A DNA stretch of 64,000 nt from Ochrobactrum sp. BTU1 (GCA_018798825.1 CP076354.1:248001-312000); one strand, 5' to 3'. Shown: positions 53,377-63,244, counted from the first letter of the stretch. A program made the numbers and translations. Notes: generated by a model not told the origin, from the letters alone.

Positions 53377-54879
53377 TCAGCCCTGTTCCTGGCCCAAAGG
53401 CACGCTGCGGTCACGATGAGTAGACGGAGTTGGCGCATGAAGCGCGCCGCCCGACAGCACCGCATCGGCAAAGCCTTCAATCGCTTCGGGACGTTTCGTC
53501 AGCGTCGCATGGATGGATTCAGCGGCAACCTTGCCGTCTTCCACCGATGCAACGGTCAGATCCTGTCCACCTGCAACGCAGTCGCCCCCCGCCCAAATGC
53601 CCTCAACGGATGTGCGACGTTCATCATCGACGCTAATGCGTCCTTTGGAGAGTCCGATGCCTGAACCTGCAATTGGCTCCGGTTCAAACTTCTGACCGAT
53701 AGCCTTGAAGACCTGATCGGCTTCAAGAATGAGATACTCGCCGGTGCCGGAAAGCTTGCCGCTATCGGCATTGGTATATTCAAACACAACCGCATTCACC
53801 GTGCCGTCTTCGCTCCGCTCAAGTGCATGTGGCTGCAACCAGTGACGGATCACCACTCCATGAATCTGCGCCAGTTCCTGTTCATAGGCGCTGGCATTCA
53901 TGCTTTCCTGACCGCGACGATAAACGATTGTCACGTTTTCAGCGCCGAGCTTCTTGGTCTGGATGGCAACGTCCACTGCGGTCATGCCGCCACCGATAAC
54001 CACAACATTACGGCCAACAGGCAGAGACGCGAGGTCTTTTGCCTGACGTAGATTGGCGATGTAATCAACGGCATCGATCACGTTGGGCGCGTCTTCGCCA
54101 ACAAGTCCCAGATCATTCACGCCGGGCATTCCCATGCCGAGGAACACCGCATCATAGCCGGCCCTGAGCGCTTCAATCGTGATGTCCTGACCGAGTGTCT
54201 GGTTATACTCGATGTTGATCGCGCCGATTTTCAGCACAAATTCCAGTTCGCGCTGGGCAAAATTATTGACCGTCTTATAGGCGGCAATACCATATTCATT
54301 GAGACCGCCGCCTTTGGGGCGCGCTTCAAAAACCGTCACCTGATGGCCATGCATTGCAAGGCGGTGCGCCGCAGAAAGGCCCGCTGGACCTGCGCCAACA
54401 ATGGCGATGTGCTTGCCGGTATCAGCTGCGCGCTTGAATGGGTGATTGCCGGTTTCCATCAAAACATCGGTGGCATAACGCTGCAATTCACCAATCTTGA
54501 CCGGCTTACCTTCCGAAGTTTCGCGAACACACACTTCTTCGCACAGCGTTTCGGTCGGGCAAACGCGGGCGCACATGCCGCCCAGAATGTTTTCTGAAAG
54601 AATGGTCTTTGCCGCACCAATTGCATTGCCGGTATTGATCTGGCGAATGAAACGCGGAATGTCGATGCTGGTCGGACATGCATTCATGCAAGGCGCATCA
54701 TAGCAATAATAGCAGCGGTCGGATTCAACGAGGGCTTCATGCTTGTTGAGCGGCGGATGCAGATCATCGAAAACATGCGCATAGTCGGCCTTTTCCAGCC
54801 GCGAGCCATGGATATCAGGCCCGTTTGCGTGTCCCGGATTATCAATTGCATCAATAGGTGAATTCTCTGCTGATCTCAT
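53377..54879 (-). CDS. preT: NAD-dependent dihydropyrimidine dehydrogenase, subunit PreT
   Basis: The 500-residue flavoprotein partner of PreA, related to the glutamate-synthase small subunit. N-terminal iron-sulfur cysteines lie in CYYCYDAPCMNACP and GGMCARVCPTETLCEEVC, the FAD site in GAGPAGLSAA and the NAD(P) site in VVIGGGMTAVDVA. It passes electrons from NADH to PreA. The ATG at 54879 has GGGAG nine bases upstream; starts at 54888 and 54930 are possible but worse placed. A RutR-like site lies about 140 bases upstream. Confidence 0.94.
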   Translation of the reverse strand: MRSAENSPIDAIDNPGHANGPDIHGSRLEKADYAHVFDDLHPPLNKHEALVESDRCYYCYDAPCMNACPTSIDIPRFIRQINTGNAIGAAKTILSENILGGMCARVCPTETLCEEVCVRETSEGKPVKIGELQRYATDVLMETGNHPFKRAADTGKHIAIVGAGPAGLSAAHRLAMHGHQVTVFEARPKGGGLNEYGIAAYKTVNNFAQRELEFVLKIGAINIEYNQTLGQDITIEALRAGYDAVFLGMGMPGVNDLGLVGEDAPNVIDAVDYIANLRQAKDLASLPVGRNVVVIGGGMTAVDVAIQTKKLGAENVTIVYRRGQESMNASAYEQELAQIHGVVIRHWLQPHALERSEDGTVNAVVFEYTNADSGKLSGTGEYLILEADQVFKAIGQKFEPEPIAGSGIGLSKGRISVDDERRTSVEGIWAGGDCVAGGQDLTVASVEDGKVAAESIHATLTKRPEAIEGFADAVLSGGALHAPTPSTHRDRSVPLGQEQG

Positions 54880-55017
54880 CGATCGCATCTCCCATTTTTG
54901 CTTGTTAAGGCGCGGGTTCCCTTTGCGCACCTTGAACTCTGTTCCGGGCTGCGATCTTTATCGTCGCGTGATGCCCGTTAATGACAGGATGACAGATTTT
55001 TACGGAAGGTCAAATTT

Positions 55018-55033
55018 TTTATCATCTGGTCAA
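55018..55033. promoter_or_regulatory. RutR-like operator upstream of preT
   Basis: TTTATCATCTGGTCAA matches the RutR consensus TTGACCA-nn-TGGTCAA at 12 of 14 defined positions, with a perfect right half. A further GGTCAA half-site lies at 55008-55013. It sits upstream of preTA and matches the operator at 36173-36188, placing both units under one regulator (inferred). Confidence 0.65.
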
Positions 55034-55063
55034 TTTATGACTTTTAGGCACTACAAATGTAGA

Positions 55064-55093
55064 AAAGGCCCGGCTTTGGAAGCACGGGCCTTT
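55064..55093 (-). terminator. Terminator of the EamA transporter gene
   Basis: AAAGGCCCG (55064-55072) pairs with CGGGCCTTT (55085-55093). On the minus strand the stem runs into TTTTCT, 23 bases past the stop of the transporter gene. Confidence 0.75.
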
Positions 55094-55115
55094 GTAACTT
55101 GATGGGAGCATAAAA

Positions 55116-56060
55116 TCAGATTGTCTCTGACTTGATAATATTGTTGTCAGAGGTTTCGTCTGTCTCAGCGCCCGGGAAAGCTTCAGCTTCTTTAGGAAGG
55201 GCAGGGCGTGAGCTTAGCACCAGCGCACAGCCAGCAATGATGACGGCCGCTCCGACAAATTGGATGATGGAGAGCTGTTCTTTCAGGAAAACCGCGCCCA
55301 CCAGAACCGCAATCACGGTGACTGCAAATTCTACGCTAATGGCTTTTGTTGGTCCGACGTTTCCGACCAGTCTGAAATAAAGCACATAGGTGAGGGCGCT
55401 CATCACACAGGCCGAAATCAGCAGGTAGATGAAGTCAACAAGTCCCGGCATAACTGGTACAGGGATGGCAACGATCAGTGGCAAAGTGAGGATGCCGCCA
55501 AAGACGAATGCGCCAATGGTGGTTTCCCATGAGCCTGTGGTTGAAAGGCGGCGGCTGGCATAATTGCTGCCGAAAGCTGCCGAGAAGCAGGAGAAAAGCA
55601 CAGCAACACAGCCCATGATAAATTCAGGCGTAACCGCAACTGCCGGGAAGCCGACCAGAAGCACGATGCCGGTGACACCAAGCAGCAGGCCGATCAGGCC
55701 GCGTGATGTAATGCGCTCAAGCCCCCAGAGCTGGCTGATGACCATCGAGAAAAGCGGAATGGATGCAACGCAGATCGCGGCCATCGCTGTTCCGATCAGT
55801 GGCGTGCCATAGGAAAGGCCGATCAACTGGCCCGCAACGGTGGTTGCACCAACAACGGCAAAGGGTTTCCAGCCAGCCTGAAAATCAAGCTTACGCCCGG
55901 AAAGTTTGGCGATTGCAAACAGTGTTCCTGCGGCAATGAAGGAGCGGAAGGCAACCGCACCAACCCACCCAAAGGCCTCGACCACGCGCAGCACCACGAG
56001 GAACGATAGCCCCCATGCTATGGCTAGGAAAATATAGGTCGCGGTGTCTCTGGGCTTCAT
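55116..56060 (-). CDS. EamA/DMT-superfamily transporter
   Basis: A membrane protein of 314 residues with about ten helices formed by two EamA repeats. The second repeat contains the family's PTKAISVEFAVTVIAVLVGA near residue 245. It begins MKPRDTATYIFLAIAWGLSFL, which is the standard first helix. It is a single-gene unit with its own terminator; the substrate is unknown. The C-terminal 25 residues are acidic and cytoplasmic. Confidence 0.9.
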   Translation of the reverse strand: MKPRDTATYIFLAIAWGLSFLVVLRVVEAFGWVGAVAFRSFIAAGTLFAIAKLSGRKLDFQAGWKPFAVVGATTVAGQLIGLSYGTPLIGTAMAAICVASIPLFSMVISQLWGLERITSRGLIGLLLGVTGIVLLVGFPAVAVTPEFIMGCVAVLFSCFSAAFGSNYASRRLSTTGSWETTIGAFVFGGILTLPLIVAIPVPVMPGLVDFIYLLISACVMSALTYVLYFRLVGNVGPTKAISVEFAVTVIAVLVGAVFLKEQLSIIQFVGAAVIIAGCALVLSSRPALPKEAEAFPGAETDETSDNNIIKSETI

Positions 56061-56160
56061 GTCGATAGGCCTTCATCATGCTGCTGGATTATCGACTATC
56101 TGATAGGAGCGACAAGCGAAACCTCTTTCGCATCCACTCTCATACCATCTTGGAATGAAA

Positions 56161-56634
56161 TTATGCCGTTTTTGCAGCGGCATTTTGTGCCGCTTTTTGT
56201 GCCGCCGCAGCACCGATATTGGCAAAGAAGCGATCCGCAATCTTGCGTGCGACCGAACCGAGAAGTTTCGACCCAAGTTGCGCGATCTTGCCACCGGCAT
56301 CGCCACGGATCACGTAGCTCAGGATCGTGTCATTACCATCTTCAGTCAGAGTTACGTCGGTGTCGCCATGCGCAAAGCCGGCAATAGAGCCTTCACCGCG
56401 CCCCGAGATCGTATAGGAGGCGGGCGGGTTCATGTTGGAAAGCTCAAGCATTCCGTGGAAACGCACTTTGATCACTCCGAGGCTGACTTTCAGCGCGGCT
56501 CGAATTTCTGTTTCAGTCAGACGCTCCAGATCTTCGCAGCCGGGAATGCAGTTTTTCAGCGTTTCGATGTCGTTGAGTGCGTCCCAGACGGCCTGCCGGG
56601 GTGCGCTAATTCTCTCTTCTCCGACGAGGTCCAT
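56161..56634 (-). CDS. CoxG-like carbon monoxide dehydrogenase subunit G family (SRPBCC fold)
   Basis: A protein of 157 residues with the START/SRPBCC fold of the CoxG family. The opening MDLVGEERISAPRQAVWDALND is followed by CIPGCEDLERLTETE, which is the usual signature. CoxG relatives dock molybdenum hydroxylases to the membrane, but no such enzyme is nearby and the gene stands alone. Its Ala-rich C-terminus (AAAQKAAQNAAAKTA) could be a flexible or membrane-contacting tail. Confidence 0.88.
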   Translation of the reverse strand: MDLVGEERISAPRQAVWDALNDIETLKNCIPGCEDLERLTETEIRAALKVSLGVIKVRFHGMLELSNMNPPASYTISGRGEGSIAGFAHGDTDVTLTEDGNDTILSYVIRGDAGGKIAQLGSKLLGSVARKIADRFFANIGAAAAQKAAQNAAAKTA

Positions 56635-56788
56635 GCTTTGACTAAACTCCTGATCAACCTAAATTGATGCATATGCATATATGGAACCACATCAAAAGGA
56701 AAATTTCTGTAATTTAACGGATGCATTTCTCGAATAAACTGCTTAATTATCCGCAATTAAATCGATTTGATTGACTGGGAGTACCATC

Positions 56789-58438
56789 ATGGCAAGAGAC
56801 ACGGCGAAGCTTGAAGCAACGGTCGCAAAGCTGAAGAAACATTGGGCGGAATCTGCACCAAAAGACATGCGTGCCGCATTCAAAGCCGATCCAGGCCGTT
56901 TTGAGCGCTATTCGCTGTCGCTTGACGATCTGCTGTTTGACTGGTCGAAGGCCCGCGTCAATGATGAAACGGTTGCACTTCTGACCGAACTTGCTGAGGC
57001 TGCTGATGTTGAAGGCCGCCGCGCTGCAATGTTTGCAGGTGAGCACATCAACAACACTGAAGACCGCGCCGTTCTGCATGTGGCGCTTCGCGACACGACT
57101 TCGAAGGAAGTGCTAGTCGATGGCCACAACGTCCTGCCGGATGTGAAGGAAGTGCTCGACCGTATGGCTGCCTTCTCCGATGGCATCCGTTCAGGTTTTG
57201 TCACAGGTGCAACAGGCAAGAAGATCACCGACATTGTCAATATCGGGATCGGCGGTTCCGATCTCGGCCCGGTCATGGCGACGATTGCGCTTTCGCCTTA
57301 TCATGATGGCCCACGCGCACATTATGTGTCGAACATCGATGGCGCGCATATTGCCGACACGATCAATGTGCTTGATCCGGCAACGACACTGATCATCGTC
57401 GCGTCGAAGACCTTCACAACCATCGAAACCATGACCAACGCGCAGACTGCACGCAAATGGATTGCAGATGCGCTGGGCGAAGATGCCGTTGGCGCACATT
57501 TTGCTGCCGTCTCGACCGCGCTTGATAAGGTTGCCGCATTCGGTATCGGCGAAGAGCGCGTCTTTGGTTTCTGGGATTGGGTCGGCGGTCGTTATTCGGT
57601 CTGGTCGGCGATTGGTCTGCCAGTGATGATCGCTATCGGTGCAGATAATTTCCGCAAGTTCCTTGCGGGCGCACATTCGATGGACGTGCATTTCCGTGAT
57701 GCACCGCTGGAAAAGAACCTGCCAATCTGGCTCGGCCTTATCGGCTATTGGCACCGCGCTATCTGCGATTATTCGAGCCGCGCAGTCATCCCTTATGATC
57801 AGCGTTTGGCGCGTGTTCCAGCCTATCTCCAGCAGCTCGACATGGAATCGAACGGCAAGAGCGTGACGGTTGATGGCAAGCCGGTTTCCGGCCCAACAGG
57901 CCCGGTTGTTTGGGGCGAGCCTGGTACCAATGGTCAGCACGCTTTCTTCCAGCTGCTGCATCAGGGCACTGACACCATTCCGCTTGAATTCATCGTTGCG
58001 GCAAAGGGCCATGAAAAGCATCTCGATCATCAGCACGAAATGCTGCTCGCCAACTGCCTTGCGCAGTCGGAAGCCTTGATGAAGGGCCGCACGCTTGATG
58101 AAGCCCGTGCTCAGCTCGAGTCTAAGAAGTTGCCCGAAGCGGAAGTCGAACGCATTGCACCGCATCGCGTATTCTCCGGCAATCGTCCGTCGCTCACCCT
58201 TGTTCACGACAAGCTGGACCCGTTTGCCTTTGGTCGCCTGATCGCTCTTTACGAACATCGCGTGTTCGTGGAAGCGCAGATTTTCGGCATCAATGCGTTT
58301 GACCAGTGGGGCGTGGAGCTTGGCAAGGAACTTGCAACCGAGCTTCTTCCAGTTGTTTCGGGTGCTGAGTCTGCCGAAGGCAAAGACGCTTCGACAGTGG
58401 GTCTCGTTGCGCATTTGCATGCACGCCGCAAAGCCTGA
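56789..58438 (+). CDS. pgi: Glucose-6-phosphate isomerase
   Basis: The 549-residue enzyme interconverting glucose 6-phosphate and fructose 6-phosphate. Both family signatures are present: [14 protein letters not shown] near residue 265 and the C-terminal region around GQWGVELGK (here DQWGVELGK) near 510. The catalytic Glu/His/Lys set is visible in the [18 protein letters not shown] segment. The ATG at 56789 follows TGGGAG; an in-frame TTG at 56771 lies upstream of this site. A terminator follows 26 bases after the stop. Confidence 0.97.
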   Translation: MARDTAKLEATVAKLKKHWAESAPKDMRAAFKADPGRFERYSLSLDDLLFDWSKARVNDETVALLTELAEAADVEGRRAAMFAGEHINNTEDRAVLHVALRDTTSKEVLVDGHNVLPDVKEVLDRMAAFSDGIRSGFVTGATGKKITDIVNIGIGGSDLGPVMATIALSPYHDGPRAHYVSNIDGAHIADTINVLDPATTLIIVASKTFTTIETMTNAQTARKWIADALGEDAVGAHFAAVSTALDKVAAFGIGEERVFGFWDWVGGRYSVWSAIGLPVMIAIGADNFRKFLAGAHSMDVHFRDAPLEKNLPIWLGLIGYWHRAICDYSSRAVIPYDQRLARVPAYLQQLDMESNGKSVTVDGKPVSGPTGPVVWGEPGTNGQHAFFQLLHQGTDTIPLEFIVAAKGHEKHLDHQHEMLLANCLAQSEALMKGRTLDEARAQLESKKLPEAEVERIAPHRVFSGNRPSLTLVHDKLDPFAFGRLIALYEHRVFVEAQIFGINAFDQWGVELGKELATELLPVVSGAESAEGKDASTVGLVAHLHARRKA

Positions 58439-58463
58439 TATTACAAACAGGTGGATAAGGATA

Positions 58464-58491
58464 AAGCCGGGTTTCACACCCGGCTTTTTTT
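58464..58491 (+). terminator. Rho-independent terminator of pgi
   Basis: AAGCCGGGT pairs with ACCCGGCTT around a TTCAC loop, followed by a run of seven T residues. Confidence 0.92.
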
Positions 58492-58513
58492 CCGTCTAGG
58501 TATGAAGTGCTGA

Positions 58514-59593
58514 ATGAAAATGGGAACTGAAATGAAGACCGAGATTATCGAGTTTGCCGGCGATGTACCGGGTAACGCCATTGAACTGCGTGTGCTGCGC
58601 TTTGCAGGCAAAGACAGCGATGCACCGACCGCCTATCTGCAATCGTCGCTGCATGGCGGTGAATTGCCGGGACAGGCTGCCCTGCATTTTCTCGTTCCGA
58701 TGCTGAAAAAAGCATCTGAAGAAGGCCGCATTCTCGGCAATATCACGGTTATCCCACAGGCAAATCCGATTGGCTCGAACCAGTGGCAGGCACATCAGCA
58801 TCTGGGCCGTTTCGAGTTTTTCTCGGCGGTTAATTTCAATCGCGCTTTCCCGCTGCTGCCGGATTTCGACACGTCTGAATTGCCCGGCCCGGACGCGCCG
58901 GTAGCGCTTGCACAGCGTTTGAAAAGCACACTTCTGAAGCTTGCTCTCGAAAATGATATTGTGCTCGATCTTCATTGCGATGATGAAAGCGAAAACTACG
59001 TCTATATCGCCAAGGAATTTGTGGAAGACATGAAGGATCTGGCCGTGGCGCTCGGCTCGACCGCGATCCTCGCATGGGACACGACAGCGGACGCAGCCTT
59101 CGAGGAAGCCTGCGCACATCCTGTTCTTCAATTGCCTGCCGACAAGCGCAACATGAAGCGCCGCGCCGTCACTACGGTTGAATTCCGGGGCTTAAGCGAT
59201 GTCTATGCTGACATGGGCAAAGGTGATGCCGAAGGCCTTTACAAGTTCCTCGTCCATCGTGGTGTCATTGTCGACGAAAGCGTAAAGCTCGATCTCGACT
59301 ACAAGGGCCTCATCACGCCGCTTGAAAATGTAGAGATGCTGCGCGCGCCGGAAGGCGGTATGGTGCTTTATCATGTGGTTCCGGGCGATGTGGTGGAAGC
59401 GGGTGCAAAGCTTGTGACCGTCGTGACCCGTCCGGGTGAACCGGAAGGCGACATTACGCTGACCGCGCCGCAGGCAGGCCGTATCCTCACCCGCCGCACA
59501 CTGCGTTATGTGCGCCGTGGCGACGATCTGCTGAAACTGCTTGGCTCAAAGCCATCGGCAGTCAAGAAGCGTTCCGGTGCGTTAGAGGCATGA
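58514..59593 (+). CDS. Succinylglutamate desuccinylase/aspartoacylase family zinc deacylase
   Basis: An M14-like zinc hydrolase of 359 residues. The metal motif H-x2-E appears in SLHGGELPGQ near residue 50 with a third ligand in LDLHCDDES near 158. The C-terminal part (about 270-345) is a barrel with GGMVLYHVVPGDVVEAGAKL, as in the AstE/AspA-like subgroup. It would release an acyl group from an N-acyl amino acid; the substrate is unknown. An alternative start at 58532 is plausible. It overlaps the phosphatase gene (ATGA). Confidence 0.9.
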   Translation: MKMGTEMKTEIIEFAGDVPGNAIELRVLRFAGKDSDAPTAYLQSSLHGGELPGQAALHFLVPMLKKASEEGRILGNITVIPQANPIGSNQWQAHQHLGRFEFFSAVNFNRAFPLLPDFDTSELPGPDAPVALAQRLKSTLLKLALENDIVLDLHCDDESENYVYIAKEFVEDMKDLAVALGSTAILAWDTTADAAFEEACAHPVLQLPADKRNMKRRAVTTVEFRGLSDVYADMGKGDAEGLYKFLVHRGVIVDESVKLDLDYKGLITPLENVEMLRAPEGGMVLYHVVPGDVVEAGAKLVTVVTRPGEPEGDITLTAPQAGRILTRRTLRYVRRGDDLLKLLGSKPSAVKKRSGALEA

Positions 59594-60318
59594 GTGCATC
59601 CCTTTCCTCCGAAAAGTTGAAATCAATCCGTGCCATCCTGTTCGATAAGGATGGCACATTGATCGATTTTGACCGCACATGGTTTACCGTGTCTTGGAAC
59701 CTCGCACAGCGCACCGCCAATGGCGATGAGCATCGTGCACGCTCGCTGCTCGACGCTGGCGGTTATGACTGGGAAGCATCGCGTTTTCGCGCCAATTCGG
59801 TGATTGCTGCCGGTACGGTCGAAGACATCGTTCAGCTCTGGCACCCGGAAATTGACGAGGCTGGTTTCAAAGCCAAAATCGCTGAGTTTGATAGTTATAC
59901 GGTTGCTGAAGGTGCGCGTTCTGCGGTTGCAATTGAAGGCTTGAAGGAAACCTTGGAAACCCTTCGCGAGATGGGTTTTATCCTTGGCATTGCGACTAAC
60001 GATTCAGAAGCGGGCGCCCATGCCACAGCCAAGGCGCTGGGGATCGACCATTTGTTTGACGTCGTGATCGGGTATGACACGGCAGAGCGCCCAAAGCCAT
60101 TTGCAGACCCATTGATCTATTTTGCGAAAAAAGTGGGCCTCGAACCGGGCGCAATCGCCATGGTGGGCGACAATCTGCACGATCTTGAAACGGCACATGC
60201 TGCAAAAGCTGGTCTCGGCGTTGGCGTTCTGTCTGGCAACAGCCCACGCGAAGCGCTTGAGCCTCATGCCGATGTGGTGCTTGGTTCCATCGCTGACTTG
60301 CCAGCTTTGTTCAAATGA
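59590..60318 (+). CDS. HAD-superfamily phosphatase (Gph-like)
   Basis: A phosphatase of 242 residues with HAD motif I DKDGTLIDFD (about 20-29), motif II in IATNDSEAG near 137, motif III K in RPKPFADPL and motif IV GDNLHDLE near 195. It resembles phosphoglycolate phosphatase. It is translationally coupled to the zinc deacylase upstream. The last 55 bases overlap the 3' end of the convergent alpha/beta hydrolase gene. Confidence 0.9.
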   Translation: MSASLSSEKLKSIRAILFDKDGTLIDFDRTWFTVSWNLAQRTANGDEHRARSLLDAGGYDWEASRFRANSVIAAGTVEDIVQLWHPEIDEAGFKAKIAEFDSYTVAEGARSAVAIEGLKETLETLREMGFILGIATNDSEAGAHATAKALGIDHLFDVVIGYDTAERPKPFADPLIYFAKKVGLEPGAIAMVGDNLHDLETAHAAKAGLGVGVLSGNSPREALEPHADVVLGSIADLPALFK

Positions 60319-61172
60319 TCCTGGCTGGATGGTAAAACTCCATCCAGCAACCATTCTGTCATTTCCGGCCAAAGACTTTGAGAAAATCGCGAGCGGAAAA
60401 AGCCGAGATGACCGATTGGCTGGCCGCCAGTGTTGGCTGGTGAATACCAGCGCTGCTCAATCGGCGCGCTGGTATGATAGCTTAAAAAGTGACTGACGGC
60501 GCGCCGCGTTCCCCATGGATCATCTTCCAGTCCGACTGCAAGAACAGGCGTTTTGACCTTGGCCAAAAGCTCAGCTGCGCCAAGCTGCGGATCGTCAAAG
60601 AAATAGTTCTTCATCCGGCACCACCGCGCCCAATCGCGGAATACCGATCCGGGGATCGGCTCACCATTCATCCAGCGCGGCATACTAGGTGTGAGGTAGG
60701 AGACAGGCACGCCAACGATATTCATGCGTGGCCAGAGCCATTTATCGTCCAGAAGATGCACTGCACCCGACATGGTTGCCACCATGCCATAACGTGAGAA
60801 ACCGCTGGAACAATCAGAAATGCCCAATGCCTGTCCGCCAAACGATTGGCCGATGCCAACCGTCTCATGTCCTGGCGCAACTGCCTGCAAACAGCGGAGT
60901 GCGGCAGGAAAATCCTTAACGGCCCAATCTTTGAAACGGATTTCGGGCACTGCCTTGCGGGCACGGCGGGAAGCGGCGACGCCACGATAATCGTAAGTTA
61001 GAACCGCGCGCGCACCGTTGGCGACGAGGTGCTTGGCAAAGGCGGAATAAAAGCCTTGCGGCACGGCGGTTGCCGATGAAATCAGCACAAGGGGCTTTCT
61101 GCCTTCGCCGTGAAACAGCTGCCCACAAAGTGGAAAGCCGTCGCTGGCTTCAAAGGTGACTTCTTCAATCAT
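60264..61172 (-). CDS. Alpha/beta hydrolase (serine aminopeptidase S33-like)
   Basis: A hydrolase of 302 residues. The nucleophile elbow is GQSFGG (serine near residue 130), and a late acidic residue in VGLEDDPWGT and a histidine in PIGHLGFF complete a likely triad. The start at 61172 (MIEEVTFEAS) has AAGAGA eight bases upstream; a longer frame begins at 61235 with poor ribosome-site spacing. The 3' end overlaps the phosphatase gene by 55 bases. The natural substrate is unknown. Confidence 0.85.
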   Translation of the reverse strand: MIEEVTFEASDGFPLCGQLFHGEGRKPLVLISSATAVPQGFYSAFAKHLVANGARAVLTYDYRGVAASRRARKAVPEIRFKDWAVKDFPAALRCLQAVAPGHETVGIGQSFGGQALGISDCSSGFSRYGMVATMSGAVHLLDDKWLWPRMNIVGVPVSYLTPSMPRWMNGEPIPGSVFRDWARWCRMKNYFFDDPQLGAAELLAKVKTPVLAVGLEDDPWGTRRAVSHFLSYHTSAPIEQRWYSPANTGGQPIGHLGFFRSRFSQSLWPEMTEWLLDGVLPSSQDHLNKAGKSAMEPSTTSA

Positions 61173-61254
61173 CAGCCCATTCTCTTTGACACAATGCTCT
61201 ACCGTCTGCGGCTCAGCAGAGCCGCAGTTTGTCATCCTTAATGATTGAGACTGT

Positions 61255-62994
61255 TTAGTCTCTCAGTTCACGACGCAGGATTTTGCCGACATTGGTTTTC
61301 GGCAGTGCGTCACGGAATTCGACTTCACGCGGACGCTTATAGTTGGTGAGGCGCTGGGCGCAGAAGGACTTCACATCTTCCTCCGTCAGGTTAGGATCGC
61401 GGCGCACCACGTAGAGCTTCACGACTTCACCTGAATGTTCGTTTGGAATGCCAACGGCTGCCGATTCCACGATGCCGGGATGTTCCGCAGCCGCTTCCTC
61501 GATTTCATTCGGATAGACGTTGAAGCCGGAAACAAGGATCATGTCCTTCTTGCGGTCAACGATCTTGGTGAAGCCGTTTTCGTCCATGAAGCCCATATCG
61601 CCGGTACGGAAGAAACCGTCTGGCATGATAGCGCGGGAAGTTTCATCGGGGCGGTTCCAGTAACCCAGCATCACCTGCGGACCGCGAACACAAATCTCGC
61701 CCACTTCACCAAGCGGCTGATCCTTGCCGTCATCATCACGAATGACAATATCGGTCGATGGCATCGGAAGACCAATGGTCCCGCTAAACTCGGTCGCATC
61801 AAGCGCATTGGCTGAAGCAACAGGCGAGGTTTCGGAAAGGCCATAGCCTTCCGTTATGTGACAACCGGTCATTTGCTGCCAGCGTTCAGCCACAGGGCGT
61901 TGCACCGCCATACCGCCACCCAGTGTGAGAATAAGCGGTTTGAAATTCAACGCTTTGAATTCATCATTGTTCATCAGGGCATTAAACAGGGTGTTGAGGC
62001 CCGGAAAAATATGAAACGGATATTTCTGCAGTTCTTTGACGAATGCAGGAATATCGCGCGGGTTGGGAATGAGGATATTGCGCGCGCCAAGCTTCATGCC
62101 GATCATCGCGTTCACGGTCAGCGCGAAGATATGATAGAGCGGCAATGCGCAAACGAAGTTGAGTTCCTTCGGTTTGCCCTTGTTCTGGAAGGCTACATCC
62201 ATCCAGAGCTGCATCTGCTCAACATTGGCGAGAATATTGGTGTGGCTGAGCATTGCGCCTTTGGAAATGCCTGTGGTGCCGCCGGTATATTGCAGGAAGG
62301 CGAGGTCGGAATTGCCGACCGGAACCGGGTTGAAGGATTTGCCGCGCCCCTGCGCCAGCGCATCCTTGAAGCGCACATGGCCCGGAATATTCCATGCTGG
62401 CACCAGCTTCTTTACCTTGCGCACCACCAGATTGATGATGTGGCCTTTAAAGCCATGCATATCACCCATCGTGGCAACAATAATGTTCGGTACATGGATG
62501 GAAGCCAGTGATTTTTGAACCGTCGCTGCGAAGTTTTCGAGCACAACCAATGCTTTTGCACCAGAGTCGTTTAGCTGATGCTGAAGCTCGCGCGGTGTAT
62601 AAAGCGGGTTGACGTTGACGACGACCAGACCGGCACGAAGAATTGCAGAGATAGTAATAGGATATTGCAGAATATTTGGCATCATGACGGCGACGCGGTC
62701 GCCCTTGACCAATCCACGCGACTGAAGCCAGGCAGCAAGCCCGCGCGAGTTTTCGTCCAGATCCTTATAGGATAGATCCTTGCCCATGCAGGTGAATGCC
62801 GATCTGTCTGCAAACTGACGGCACGCATTGGAGATCATGTCGCCAATCGAAGTGGCTTTGCTCAGATCAATCTCATGCGGAACGCTTTTCGGATAGGATT
62901 TCAGCCAAATCTTATCCAGTGCAGGTGATGCTTCAGCTGCAGTGCCCACTGCTGAGCTCGACGTGGTTTTGGTTTCTGTTGCCTTTTTTACCAT
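61255..62994 (-). CDS. fadD: Long-chain fatty acid--CoA ligase
   Basis: An acyl-CoA synthetase of 579 residues, close to FadD in length. The AMP-binding P-loop is YTGGTTGISKGAMLSH near residue 208, then YGLSETSP near 350, and the C-terminal FRTGDMGFMDE with IVDRKKDMILVSGFNVYP near 440. The ATG at 62994 is preceded by GGGGAGAAGGC; an open frame to 63129 exists but lacks a ribosome site. A LiuR-like palindrome lies 145 bases upstream. Confidence 0.94.
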   Translation of the reverse strand: MVKKATETKTTSSSAVGTAAEASPALDKIWLKSYPKSVPHEIDLSKATSIGDMISNACRQFADRSAFTCMGKDLSYKDLDENSRGLAAWLQSRGLVKGDRVAVMMPNILQYPITISAILRAGLVVVNVNPLYTPRELQHQLNDSGAKALVVLENFAATVQKSLASIHVPNIIVATMGDMHGFKGHIINLVVRKVKKLVPAWNIPGHVRFKDALAQGRGKSFNPVPVGNSDLAFLQYTGGTTGISKGAMLSHTNILANVEQMQLWMDVAFQNKGKPKELNFVCALPLYHIFALTVNAMIGMKLGARNILIPNPRDIPAFVKELQKYPFHIFPGLNTLFNALMNNDEFKALNFKPLILTLGGGMAVQRPVAERWQQMTGCHITEGYGLSETSPVASANALDATEFSGTIGLPMPSTDIVIRDDDGKDQPLGEVGEICVRGPQVMLGYWNRPDETSRAIMPDGFFRTGDMGFMDENGFTKIVDRKKDMILVSGFNVYPNEIEEAAAEHPGIVESAAVGIPNEHSGEVVKLYVVRRDPNLTEEDVKSFCAQRLTNYKRPREVEFRDALPKTNVGKILRRELRD

Positions 62995-63137
62995 GCCTTC
63001 TCCCCGGATTGCTCCGTCCGTTGTTTGAGCAGCAAGCCCGCCACCCTTCTCCCAATGATGCCAGATCCTCAATAAAGGAAAGGCACGCTCCTCAAAAATT
63101 AATGTGGTCGACTTTCGTCGTAATCGCAAGAGTTACA

Positions 63138-63153
63138 TTGACGTAAGCGTAAA
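63138..63153. promoter_or_regulatory. Candidate LiuR/fatty-acid-regulator operator of the acyl-CoA ligase
   Basis: The 16-mer TTGACGTAAGCGTAAA is an inverted repeat, with half-sites related as TT-x-ACG/CGT-x-AA. It resembles operators reported for MerR-type LiuR regulators of branched-chain amino acid and fatty acid catabolism in proteobacteria. It is upstream of the ligase start and about 90 bases past the TetR stop. The assignment is by motif resemblance only. Confidence 0.4.
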
Positions 63154-63244
63154 TTAAAATTTGAGAGAACGTCTCTCCCAATAATTACGGAGAGGGGTTC
63201 ACGATGCGGTGAGGGAATGTCTATTGGAGATACAAAGTGCAGCT

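Noticed and set aside
57191..58477. A 428-codon minus-strand frame opposite pgi
   Set aside because: It is a shadow of the pgi coding strand and overlaps the pgi terminator.
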